Assembly: GCA_002914845.1 (NCBI GenBank)
Contig: JXTC01000094.1
Location: 712,453 to 776,452 of the forward strand
DNA: 64,000 nucleotides
Direction of reading: 5' to 3'
From: Trema orientale
Lineage: Eukaryota; Streptophyta; Magnoliopsida; Rosales; Cannabaceae
Below, piece by piece: positions 50,501-62,500 of this stretch. Numbering within the stretch: position 1 is the first letter of the stretch; each line of letters begins with the position of its first letter. The translations under genes and the position numbers were made by a program. Under the pieces are notes generated by a model. It made no database searches. It was not told the DNA's origin and was given only the letters and a program-made list of their open reading frames with translations.

Positions 50501-53500
50501 GGGGGACACTGCAGAATGTTGCACCAAATAATGACTGCACCAGCACTTTCAAACCCTTAATGCATTGTGGCAAAGGAAAATATGACGCTACAACCTGCAC
50601 AACAAAGAATCATAAACAATCATACTTCCGAAAGCAAAGCAGTATTCTTAGCTAATGCATATGATGCTAGAACAAAGCAAGTCCATCCTATCTAAAATGT
50701 GAAAGATAAAATTGAGTCTCTGCACCTATCCTATTCTTTTTCTAAGAATTGCATCACAGATGTTTTACGTAAGAGCAATGAATAGAGCCCTCAAATTCTC
50801 ATCGCCATTGCCCATAATTGACATATAAAAAGAAAATGAGTAAAGAATTTACCGAAGAGTCCAAGTTATAGGTAGAAGACTTCATTAGTGATGTATAATA
50901 TGCCTCATCCCATGGCTCTAAATCTCCAGATCCTTGAGCACATTTTTCTCTCTTAAAATCCCTAATTTTCCTGTACTCCTGCAATTATTTTGTATATATA
51001 TGTATTTACAAAGCTTCTTGAAGTATAACTGCAACCCAAAAAGTTATTTGAAAATAATGATACCTCATCAGCACTGGGTCGGATGATGTTGCTAATCTCT
51101 TCCAAAAATGACATCACAACTAGTGGAGATGAAGCCATGTTAGGCTTCATTGAGAATTCAGCATAGTTTCTATACCCCAGTATCTGCAGTTGCCAAAAAG
51201 AAGGAATATGAATAAACCCCTAATTAGAATTGAGTACACAAAACTTTGATCGAAACATGTACAATATTGTTGCACATTCGATAATATTACGTAAATATAA
51301 TTACTAGCACAGATGATCTAGGACATCAAATCAAATTGCACCATCTACTACACAATCACTAAGCACTACACACGAAGATCATTTACCTGAGCCAGCTCAT
51401 GACGAGCACCCATAAGCTTGTTAAGAACACCAAGGTTTGCCTGAGGGGAAGAATTTCCTCGGAGATATGCCATTTTCCTCACCTAGAAACAATCCAGTTT
51501 AATACATCAAGTCCAAGCCATAATCTGGCAACTACAACTAAAATTTAATTATTATCCATAACAGCTTCCTAACACAGCAACATTCCAAAACAAAGAATAC
51601 CAAAGATATTCGAATAGTATGACGAAAACTACCTCATCATCAGGCGTCAATTGGAGAATTGAAGATAGAGTTGGTGGATCTGTTTTTATCCTGAATCCCT
51701 TTTCTTTCATGGTGTCTCCGGGCTTTAATGGTTCCCTTGAACTTGCTGATGTTGAACGATAAATGGGCTTAACTAGATGATGCAAATTTTTGGGGATTCG
51801 TGATGATGGAAATACATCCACAGAACCTGGGTCAATGACGATATTTTCATTGAACCTGAAGCAAGTCCAAATGAACTTAAAACAAAAGACTATGATCACT
51901 TGCATTAACAATAAAAGACTACTCGAATCAAACACAACTCAGGGCTTATTGACCCTACCTACAGACAAAATATAATAGTGATAGGTTAAATTGAGTCCCC
52001 AATAAATACTCGAAACAAAACATGGAGACAGACTGTCCTAGGACCTTAGCTCATGTGCTAAAGTGTATCGAGTCTGTCTAAGCTTCAACTAGCAGTTTTA
52101 AGAATTGCTGACTTCGAGTGATCCCATTATCTGAAAGGACTCGAACTCAGGTTTCTGTACAGCCTCAGAAGCAATGGGTATAATAAAAGTCATCATTTGG
52201 TCCATAGATTATGTGGTTTTACTTAATTGATTGCATAAGTGATAAAAAAATATAGGTTTCTCTGATTTTTCTTGATGAAACTCATTTCTCTTATTTGCAT
52301 GATAATAAAAAGAAGCATTAACTAGTAAATGCAAAAAATTGATTACAAGTTTACATTATCAAACTTACTCTCTGCAGAGCTGAGAAATCTCTATGCTTAG
52401 TTGATTTACTCGATCTAATTTCTCTGCAAAGGAATAAAAGATGGTATTATGCCTGAGCTTAGATCAATGCTTCAACAGAAATCAGAATTAAAATCAATAG
52501 GTACCAGCACAAAGATGAAATCCACCCCTCTCAAAGTCAATACGCAAGTAATGCGCTGCTCTTTGGGCTTCCTCAGTAAGCAAATGTCTTTCTCGCTCAG
52601 TCTTTTTTACCGCATCATAAAGGGTATGATTTGTGTTAAGATACTGAAAGGCACAAGGAAAAGTATTACTATACTCGAAACAAATCATGATCACCAAAAT
52701 ACAACTCAATCATATGAACTATAAAACACAACAATGTTAACGCATAAATGGTTCCAATTTAATGATTGTTCATCTACTCCTCATTATGGTTCTTTTAAAA
52801 AAAAAAAAAAAAAAAATCTCCCCACGCAAAGCAAGTGTTGCCCACTAACCACTACGCAAAAATATCTTATCATGGTCAGTTTAGTCTCAACTCAACTCAC
52901 TCCACAAATCGATCTTCTGTGCGTTGGCCTTTATACATTCCAACAGACAAGAGCTCTTTGAATCCATAAATACAACAATCTAGAACAAGTGAAAGCTAAA
53001 AGCAGTTAGTTCACACGGTCACCTCACATGTAGATACTCATTAATTCTCATCCACGCTTTGTTTGCTTCCTCGACGAATTCCCTGATCCAAAAAAAAAAA
53101 ACAACATCAAATCAGTGTATTAAGTTCAAAAATGAACAATTCTTAGACCATTAAAACCAAACCAAACCAAACCAAACCTGTCAGGATGAGTGTGTCTACA
53201 AAGCTCCGCGGAGTCAACAACGGAACAAATCTGAGAAAGCGGACAAAACACAATCATACAAAACAATCTGGAAAAACCAAAAAAAAAAAAAAAGAACACG
53301 CAAATCAGAGCTAAGAATGATAATAAGCATACAGTGTCAGAAATCTCATCCATGGCTCTGATAATTTCCGATGAAGAAGGCATTGTAGCAATGTACGAGA
53401 CCAGCTCTCCGGACCTGAAAATAAAAAATTAAAAAAAGAAAAAAGGGAAAGGTGTATTATGTTTAGTTGGATGTTATACCTTTCAATGGCGTCGTCAACG

Positions 53501-53658
53501 AAACGGTGAAAGCCTTTGGGGTTTTTCAAGCGAGGGAAGCCATAGAGGCCGGTGGTGGTGGCCGCGGCGGAGGTGTGGAGGCGACCGGAATATCTGGGGC
53601 GGTTGAGAATCGGGTTCGGGTAAAGTTTCCGGGCGTATCGTCGGAGGAGGAACGACAT
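47511..53658 (-). CDS. MIP: Mitochondrial intermediate peptidase (M3 metallopeptidase), 17 exons
   Basis: Zinc metallopeptidase that removes an N-terminal octapeptide from imported matrix proteins after MPP cleavage (Oct1/MIP family). Exons, 5' to 3': 53658-53480, 53414-53333, 53230-53178, 53082-53028, 52643-52505, 52423-52369, 51855-51633, 51482-51387, 51183-51064, 50978-50853, 50594-50439, 49815-49699, 49508-49383, 49282-49215, 48608-48473, 48318-48153, 47755-47511. The phases all agree; 713 residues. The N-terminus MSFLLRRYARKLYPN is a typical basic amphipathic mitochondrial presequence. The zinc site is HEFGH at residues 496-500, and Glu525, 25 residues after the second His, is the expected third ligand. 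Downstream GVxLRKEFLQHGGAREP is the conserved substrate-binding C-terminal block. The plastid/cytosolic thimet-type oligopeptidases differ in N-terminus, so MIP is preferred. Confidence 0.93.
47877..47929. repeat. Short inverted repeat in an intron of MIP
   Basis: TCTATTGGGGTG at 47877-47888 pairs with CACCCCAATGGAGA at 47916-47929 around a GTGGGCCCCAC core, itself palindromic. It lies in the last intron of the gene; probably a small MITE. Confidence 0.65.
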
Positions 53659-53719
53659 GGTTTCGTTTGCTGATGGGATTGGCGGTAGTGCCTGGCTGCT
53701 CAGCTCTATGATTTTTCAC

Positions 53720-54563
53720 TGCTTTTTCATTTTGAGCCTCGGCCCCATTATTATTATCTATTTTGATAAATAAAAGAAAGGGGATTAGGAAAAACGACGC
53801 CTTACTAGAAAAACGACACCGTATTTGTCGTTAATAGTTAGCGAATGCTACGTTCTTTCCCTAACAAACGACAGGACAAACTTTAGTTAATTTGTGGGTT
53901 ATTAAAAATGCATTAAATTCATAAAAATTAGTAAATTCATAAACCATCGTTTAAGAGCAAAAATTAAAATTAAAAGAGTACCAAGAACATAGTATGGGGC
54001 GATAAGTGAAATTAACCATTTGGTAAATTTTAGCTTATTTTGACTATTAAAATTTTAGATAAACTTTTATTTTATTTTTCAATATTAAAATCTCAATCTT
54101 ATTTTGAATATTATATTTCCGCATAATTTTTATTTCAATTTATAAATATATATACATTTTTTGGTAAAAGACACAGTTTTGATTATTTATCACGCAATAT
54201 CAAGATGAAATTAATTACATTGATTTTTTTTAAGCATAAAAGAATTAAGTAAAAAATAAAACAAATAGTTAATTTCACTAATACTTCCTCAATTGTAAAA
54301 TTTTTTTCTTTTACTTTGGCTCCTAAATTGACCGTTAAACTTTTTAAATTTGACATATATGTAATTTTTTTTGTCGTTTGCGAAATGAACATTGTTCCAA
54401 CAATAAGTTGAAAGTTTTGAATCAAAATGTTACAATAATCATAATCCATGGCCGTTAGTTTGGAAACAGATTGTTTTTTCCCTCTTTGTTCTGTTGGGAA
54501 GAATTACCTTCCCACTTATGACTTTTTATATGTGTGAATAGTGTCGTATACGTAAATAGTATC
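53720..54563. other. MIP upstream region, no gene
   Basis: AT-rich. No TATA box, second gene or complete repeat was recognised; the promoter of MIP should lie in the first few hundred bases, with ACGACGCC- and ACGACACCG-type words near 53795-53820. Confidence 0.4.
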
Positions 54564-54572
54564 ATATATAAA

Positions 54573-54815
54573 GGTTGCCAATCCGGTAGGTATTTTTTTT
54601 TTTTACCTATGTGTAGGTATTTTTTTCCTAGCCGTTGGATCAATCATCTAACAATGATCTAACGGCTAAAATGAAGAGCATAAAAAGACGTGCATCATTA
54701 ATATTTTTTCTCTCTCCTATTTTTTAATATAAAAAAATGTGCAACAAAAATTTTCATTGGCCAAATTGATACCTATGCATAGGTAAAAAAAAAAATACCT
54801 ACTGGATTGGTGTCC
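54573..54815. mobile_element. Mutator-like MITE, complete, 9-bp target duplication
   Basis: A 243-bp element with perfect 9-bp flanks ATATATAAA (54564-54572, 54816-54824). The termini are GGTTGCCAATCCGGTAGGT and, reverse-complemented, GGACACCAATCCAGTAGGT, each followed by a T-run and the word ACCTATG. A diverged relative is in pICln intron 2 and a terminus fragment near 31524. No coding capacity. The AT-rich flank makes chance similarity of the duplication possible, but its position exactly at the TIR ends supports it. Confidence 0.8.
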
Positions 54816-54824
54816 ATATATAAA

Positions 54825-55630
54825 TATTATCATATATGTGAATAGTGATCTCCAGAATAAATACAGGAATAAAGTAAATAACAAAACACAAATTTACGTA
54901 GTTCATCCAATTTGAACTACGTCTACGGAATTACTACAAATCTTTTGCTATAGAGAGAAAATTTGTTACAAGTATTTACAAATACTCACCTACAAAATCC
55001 CAAATATACTCAAGTACTCTCACAAGTATTTTCTCACTCACACATTTCACTGGTATTCTTTGAAATCTTCTCTTACACGGATAAATTACACTTTATTTGA
55101 AAAGATAAACAAAAAAAAAAAAGAAAAGGATTTAATCAGAGAAAACACTTAAAATGCTTCTGATTCGGGGACGCTTTGATGAAACTAAGGAGAGAGTATT
55201 TATAGCAAAACTCCCTCTCCTTTCTGTGTTTAAAAACATGCTCTCGGATAAAAGTCCACGAATGTGAATGGACAAAAAATTCACGAAGGTGGTTGTCCAT
55301 CCTTTTTTACCTTAACAGGTTAGTCATGTCTCAAGCAGTTCTACTGAAAAAATATAAGCCATCATGATAAATGAATTAATAAACAACATAAACACATTAT
55401 AAATGGCATTGTCATTTCTTAACACTTATTTATTTATTTATTTAAAGTGTGACTTGGCTAATGACCTCTTTTTATTATATGTTGTCATTCTTTGTGACGT
55501 TTCTTTCACGAAAATGACTCACTTTAGTAATTAGCGTCATTTCGTCATTATGCATGCTGGCCCTTCATTGTAAATTTCATGTCGTTTGCTCCCCATAAAC
55601 ATAACGACATGTCAGCAGACGTGAGGCAGT
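54825..55630. other. Possible degenerate LTR-type sequence
   Basis: AAATTTACGTAGTTCATCCA and AACTACGTCTACGG near 54890-54925 resemble a motif often met in plant copia-type LTRs, and AGAGAGTATTTATAGC near 55189-55204 resembles a TATA box. Ends, primer site and a second LTR were not found, so this is weak. No gene was seen. Confidence 0.3.
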
Positions 55631-55639
55631 TAACAAACA

Positions 55640-55811
55640 GGGCGCGTCTACAGTAGGGGCGTCCCTACGTAGGGCCCTGTCTATACACCGTTGGATGGGA
55701 ATCTGTGTATAAATAGATTCCCCACAGATTCCCGTTATTCCCCACAGATTCCCATCCAACGGTGTATAAGTGGTGGCCCTACGTAGGGGCACCCCTACTG
55801 TAGCCTTCCCC
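55640..55811. mobile_element. Hairpin MITE (family M1), complete copy
   Basis: A 172-bp element of long inverted repeats: GTCTACAGTAGGGGCGTCCC at the left and the complement of GGCTACAGTAGGGGTGCCCC at the right, with inner arms CCGTTGGATGGGAATCTGTG and complement. Flanks TAACAAACA (55631-55639) and TAACAAATA (55812-55820) look like a 9-bp duplication with one change. Most of the element can fold into one hairpin. Incomplete relatives lie at 8441-8566 and 42019-42134. Confidence 0.8.
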
Positions 55812-56310
55812 TAACAAATAATATTAACAAGAACATTTCGTCTGAAATACTCATCAACAAACATGTCTTTATTCCGTATATAGCATTTCTTTCACAAAAC
55901 AAATGAAAGGAGAAAAAAAGAAAACAAAAAAACGACATGTTATTTTGTTCTGCGCTTTCTTGGAAAGCCATTTTTCTTTTTTCCGAGGATGCTTGATGCT
56001 TCTTATATTATACAACGAAAGTTCAGAGTTTATCGTTTTTTTATTTTTATTAACCATTTCTTTTCCAGAGGAATCACAATTTAGCTCATAAATTTTTTTA
56101 TTATTAATTTTAGGAAAAAATTTAGCTCACAGTTCTCTCTCAAGGCAATTTTTAGCTCGATCTATTTCTTATTATTGCCCAAAAAAACGTGAATCATTTT
56201 GTTTTTTTTTTAAAAAAAAAAAAAAAGAAAAAAAGAAAAAGAAAACGACATGATTAGCGGGAAGCACGTTTTAAAAAATAGTAAATAAATAATAAAAAAT
56301 AAATCCGTTT

Positions 56311-56318
56311 TATATAGA
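56311..56318 (+). promoter_or_regulatory. Candidate TATA box of the IRE-type kinase gene
   Basis: TATATAGA 191 bp before the start codon, followed by a CT-rich leader (56410-56455). Confidence 0.45.
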
Positions 56319-56508
56319 TAGGCATAGGCTGAATCTAAATTCTCAACCGTACTTACCAGTTAGTCTTCGTGCCTCCCTCCAACGTTCCCCATTTCCCGCT
56401 AAATATAACTGAACTTCCCCCACTCTCTCTTCCCCTCTCCCTCTCTCTCCCCCAACCCACAATATGCAATGAGGGATCCGAATCCAGACCCTAACCCGGT
56501 TCACCACC

Positions 56509-59500
56509 ATGTCCAATTCTCGATCATCGGAGCAACCCGCCTGCGGCGGAGACCCGGCGAAGACTCCGTCGCCGACGGAGTCGTCTTCCTCAAGAGCCAA
56601 GCTCTTCAAATTCCCTGCCTTTTCGATTCGCGGAAACCCTAGAACCGAGACCGAGGAAAGCGAAGACGAAGAAGAAGACGACCAAGACGAAGTCGAAGAC
56701 GACGACGACGACGACGACGACGACAATGGCGATGACGATGACGACGATGAGGAATCCAATGGCTCTTCTTTCATCATGCCGTCTTCGTTCCGGCTCAATC
56801 GCATTCGGACTCGATCGATTCCGTCTCCGCTTCGGTTTTCTTCTTCGGCCGATGATGATCCTCCTCCTTCCAATTTGGTTGACGGTGATTCCAATAAGGC
56901 TAAGTGTACGGTCGAGCACAACCCCAAATTCTCGTCAATGGAACAAGGTATTAGCCATTTTTGTGCCAAGTCTTTTTTTTTTAAATTATTTATTTTAATG
57001 CAATTTTATGGAACTTTATCCAGTTTTCAAATGATTCAAAATTTGAAAATTTTGATTGGATAACTACTGTCTAATTGGATCAGTTTGGACTGGGCCCTCA
57101 AATTCTATATCTTACGTTTCGTTATATTTTGGAAAAAATAAAAATAAAAATGAAGATTGGAGTTCTCTTTTTTGATAATATTGTATGATTTTATTTTGAT
57201 TTATTTCTTTTTGTAGGGAGAAAGGTTTATTGGAATCAATCCAAATCTCTGAAAATCCCATCACCTCTCAATCCAGCGTTGGAGGTAAAAAAAAAAAAAA
57301 AGTTGTCAATGTCTGGTGTTGCAAGTGTGTATATATATATATTTTGTGTGTAACCTGTTTTGTTTATGTATGGGTCCTTTTCTATGTTATTGGATAGTTA
57401 GAGAAGACTTTGGTAGCTCATGAGCTTGATGATAATGTGCTTTGTAATGTGTTATGAAGGGTAATTACTCTGCTTCTTCCAAGGAAATACAGTCACCTCG
57501 TTTTCAGGCAATACTGCGTGTTACAAGCGGCCGTAAGAAGCGAACACCTGATGTTAAGAGTTTCTCTCATGAGCTCAATTCCAAAGGAGTTCGACCCTTC
57601 CCTCTTTGGAAGCCTCGCGCTCTCGGACACATGGAGGTTTTTGCTCTTTCTGATCAATTTTTGATGCCCATCATCATTTTTTTTTTATTTAAAAAACTTG
57701 ATGTTGAATATGCAGGAGATTATGATTGCTATCAAGTCAAAATTTGTTAAATTGAAGGAAGAGGTTAACTCTGATTTAAGTGCATTTGCTAGTGATTTGA
57801 TCAATATAATTCAGAACCCTTCTGAGGTTCCCCGTGATATCAGAGGGGGTTTGGAGGATTTACTGGTTCAGACGAAGTTATGTGCAAAGATGTCGTCTGA
57901 TGAATTTTGGGTAAAATGTGAAGGCATTGTCCAGAATTTGGATGATCAGCGTCAAGAACTACCAGTTGGAATAGTTAAACAAGCTTATACCCGTCTTCTT
58001 TTCATTCTCACTCGGTGCACAAGGCTTGTGCAATTTCAGAAAGAGAGTGGATATGAGGACGATCGAATTCTGGGTCTTCACCAGCTTAGTGACCTTGGAG
58101 TTTATCCAGAACAATTGTTGGAAGCTATACAGCTGGATGTTTCTGGTCCTCTGAGCGAGAATTATATGAAGAAGTCACGGGGACATGAAAAAGGTGGTGG
58201 AGGTGATGTTGCAGAGGCTGGAACAACCAAAAGAGTTCAGTCACGGACCTTTAGGATGTCTTCTTGGAGGAAACTTCCATCTGCTTCTGAGAAAAATCGT
58301 AAAGGAGCATGTACTTCTGATACAGTGTCAGAGGACAAATCAGATTCTTTGCATGCCAAAGATGATATTAAAACTGTGGTTGACTACAATGTTGAATCTT
58401 TTGATACTTCATCATGCCATCCCGACCATTCGCAGGCACCTTCAGGAGTTCAGAGACTATGTTGGGGATTCTGGGGGGATCATCAACATGTTAATGATGA
58501 AAATTTGATGATTTGTCGAATTTGCGAAGTCGAAATACCAACTGCACATGTAGAGGAGCACTCTCGAATATGCACGATTGCTGATCGGTGTGATTTGAAA
58601 GGCCTAACTGTGAATGAGCGGCTTGAGAGGGTGGCAGAAACTCTTGAGAAAATAATAGAATCTTGGACACCAAAAAGCACACCAAAGAGTGCTGATATTC
58701 CAGGAGAAAGTTTTGATGCTGCTAGAGTATCAACCTCAAGTACTCATGAAGAGATGGACGAGTTGTCACCTAAGCAGAACAACTTGTCTCGTAGATGCTC
58801 TGAAGACATGCTTGATTGTGTTCCTGATGCTGATTCTGCCTTTATCATAGATGATCTGAATGTTTTTCCTGAGATGACATGTGAAACGCTTTCTGGGATG
58901 ACATCTGATCCCACCACTAAAACCTCATCTGCAGGAAGCTTGACCCCACGGTCACCACTATTAACACCTCGAACTAGTCAAATTGAATTACTATTGAATG
59001 GGAGGAAAACAATGTCAGAGCTTGAGAATAGTCAGCAGGTCTGTTGTAATTTCCTGACGTAACGTTGTACTCTGAATTCTGATAACATGCTTCCTTGTAG
59101 GCTTCTATGAATTTGATAGAAAGGGACCTGTGAAACCAGAAGATTGGTGTGTGCGAAAAATCCATGAAACCATTCTTCATGAAATTTACATTAGTCTGGT
59201 TTGGGACAGAGAATGTAGAGTTAATAGATCGCTATCTAGCTTCCATTCTCATGTTGTATTTCTGATTGGAATTTTACTTGTTATAATTAAGGTTGAATTT
59301 TCGTGAGGAAAATACTAGGGTCAGTACTGGTTAGAGGAACGCTCCTTATTATCTATTGTTAATTTGACTTACAAGGAAACCTGTTTAAATATCAATAATC
59401 CATTATTGGTGAAGCAACCCAGTAGTGCTAGAACTATTGTATTATGTACCAAAGAGAGGGTCTTTCTTTTATTGTCCTAAATATGTAGAGTTTAGTAATG

Positions 59501-62500
59501 AACTGCGGAACTAGCTAGAGTATTTGGTTGCTTTTGTTGCAATTGCTATAGGAACTCTATGTTGTTATCTTTCATTTGTTTAATTAGATCATGTAATGGC
59601 AGATATTCAAGCTACTGGACATTGCTCGTTCTGTTGCAAGTATAAACAACTGTGAGTATAGTGCATTGCAGTATATGCTTGAACGGTTAGAATACCTAAA
59701 ATACGTTATCCAGGATAGGAAGATGGATGCCCTTGTCATAGAGACTTTTGGAAGACGTATTGAGAAATTACTACAGTGAGTCAACAATTTTCATCTGTCT
59801 TCTGACAACATTATTTGGCTGTTCTTACAACTGTGAATTTCGTTAAAAAGATCCACTTGGTTGGAGATTCCACATACCTATCCTTAAGCCTCCATTTGCA
59901 TCACATTGTTCTTGTGTTTTTCACTTGTTTGGTTAGTTTAAGAATAATTACAATGCCTCTAATGGTTTATTTAATTATTCTGAAACTGCAGGGAAAAATA
60001 TGTTAATCTCTGTGTGCAAATAGATGATGAGAAAGTAGATTCATCAAATGGTATGGCCGATGAAGAGAGTTCAGTAGAAGAAGAAACAGTCCGCAGTCTT
60101 CGTGCAAGCCCTATCAATCCATGTTCGAAGGACCGAACATCTATAGAAGATTTTGAGATAATAAAACCAATAAGCAGGGGAGCATTTGGACGAGTCTTCC
60201 TAGCCAGAAAAAGAGCAACTGGAGACTTATTTGCTATAAAGGTAAAATCATGCCAAATTTTCGTTCACCTATATAAGTTTTGAAACAGTATTCTAGTTAC
60301 AAAAATTTAGCATACTTATGACCCCTTTGTCAGACATACCATCTATCGACATTTGGAAAATGTGTTTTTAATTATGATTTCGTTTTGTTGGAGCAGTGTA
60401 GCAGATTTGCATTGCTTTTCATGAAGTGATTGTAAGCTTGCTGGTATATAATTAAAGTTGGAATAGTTATGCAGCTAGAATTCGGATGATCAACTATTAA
60501 ATTGAAACAGATTAATTAAGTAGATTATTATGGTAATAAACTTATGGTTAAAATTAATTTTCAAGCATGGTTAAGCATTAGCAAAAAGAGAAGGGGGAGA
60601 AGGGTAACCATCTGATTCAGGATCCTTTACGAATTAGATGCATTATGAATGCAGGAGCTTTAGTTGCACAGGGATGACTTAAAAACAGTCTCCAATTTTG
60701 AAACTAATGCTACGCAAAATATTTATACAGGTACTAAAGAAGGCTGATATGATTCGTAAGAATGCAGTTGAAAGTATTTTAGTAGAGCGTAACATCCTTA
60801 TCTCGCTTCGCAATCCTTTTGTGGTAAGCAGGTCCTACAAAGTACCAACAATGATTGGACTGCATTGGTTATGATACTTTTTACTGATGTATATGTAATC
60901 TCATGATGAACAGGTCCGCTTTTTCTACTCCTTCACATGCAGGGAAAATCTTTATTTGGTTATGGAGTACTTAAATGGTGGAGATCTCTACTCTTTGTTA
61001 AGAAATCTAGGCTGCTTAGATGAAGATATGGCCCGTGTATATATTGCGGAAGTTGTAAGAACAAATTAATATCCTTGATATTCTGTTAGATTCAAACAAA
61101 CTAATATCCTTGATATTCTGTTAGATTCAGCTAACTGTCCCAAATAAATTTTTTGGCAGATTGTATAGCCTTTTCTTTTTTCCTGGAAAATAACCAGTTT
61201 GGTTTTATTTTTCAGGTTCTTGCTTTGGAGTATTTGCATTCTTTAAATGTCATTCACAGAGATTTGAAGCCAGATAACCTGTTGATTGGTCAAGATGGTC
61301 ACATCAAGGTCCATATTCTGCCGTTTTTCAAATCCTTTTTGTTTACACGGTCCCTTTGGAACTGAATTTGTTAGTATATGTAGCAGTAGTTTAAAGTATT
61401 CTGGCAAGCTGACATGTTTTGGTGCTTGATTTTTATCTTCTTGGTTATTTGTGTGCCATAGTTGAAAAGCAAGTTAAACAATCTTAAGTTATTAAAAATA
61501 GTGATTTATTTGCATACATTCTTTTCTGCAACCAATGTAAACTTATGCTGAGACAGCAATCCTTTGCTATTCTTTTTCAAGTTTTCTATATTCTTTAACG
61601 AAGAGATCACTTCTCAGTTCTCACAAATGTCTAATGTCTTCTGCTCCAGTTGACTGATTTTGGGCTCTCCAAGGTTGGTCTAATCAACAGCACAGATGAC
61701 TTGTCAGCTCCATCAGTAACTGATAGTGGGTTTCTCAGGGACGATGAAGTAAAATCACAACATTTATTGAAGAGAGAAGAGCGCCAAAAGCATTCGGTTG
61801 TTGGCACCCCTGACTATTTGGCACCAGAGATACTTCTTGGCATGGGACATGGTTAGTCATATATTAGATGATCAGCTTTCGACAAATAATTAAATTTATT
61901 AAGAAAAACAAATTCAGTTTGATTATTAATGTCTTTTCACATTGTTCTTATAGGTGCGACCGCTGATTGGTGGTCTGTAGGCGTTATTCTTTTTGAGCTG
62001 CTTGTTGGTATCCCACCATTTAACGCAGAACATCCTCAGGTACATCACTTGAGTAGAATGAACAACACTGAACAAGTTTTTGAGTATTTTTTGGGTGTTC
62101 CATCTGACAAGCACGGCTGGGGTCACTGCAATACCCTGATAAGGGCTGGTAGATTTGTATGACATAGCTCTCTCTCATCCAGTACTCACAAAAAAGAAAC
62201 ACGAATCCTACATTTGATGCTCTCTCGTTGTTTTTCACTTGATGCCTAGCATGTAGATTATGGTTACAGGGGTGATACTGATAATGAAGAATTTAGAACC
62301 TAGACTAGTTCTCCCAGAACTGAAAGCTCAGACACCTTAATATTGGTTTTAAGTTAATACACCTTACATATAGATAAGACAAACTCAAGATGATGATATT
62401 CATTGAGAGTCCACAACTTTTAAAATTTATTAAAAGACAACATTCCAAAATTAATAGCAGACCAACACGTTCTGATCTCATATTATAAATTTATTTTTTC

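Noticed and set aside
52040-52180. tRNA-like B box (GAGTTCGAGTCC, minus strand) in a MIP intron
   Set aside because: No acceptable A box or cloverleaf at the right spacing; could be a SINE remnant but unsupported.
56343-56969. 208-residue poly-Ser frame on the minus strand
   Set aside because: Antisense of the Asp/Glu tract of kinase exon 1.
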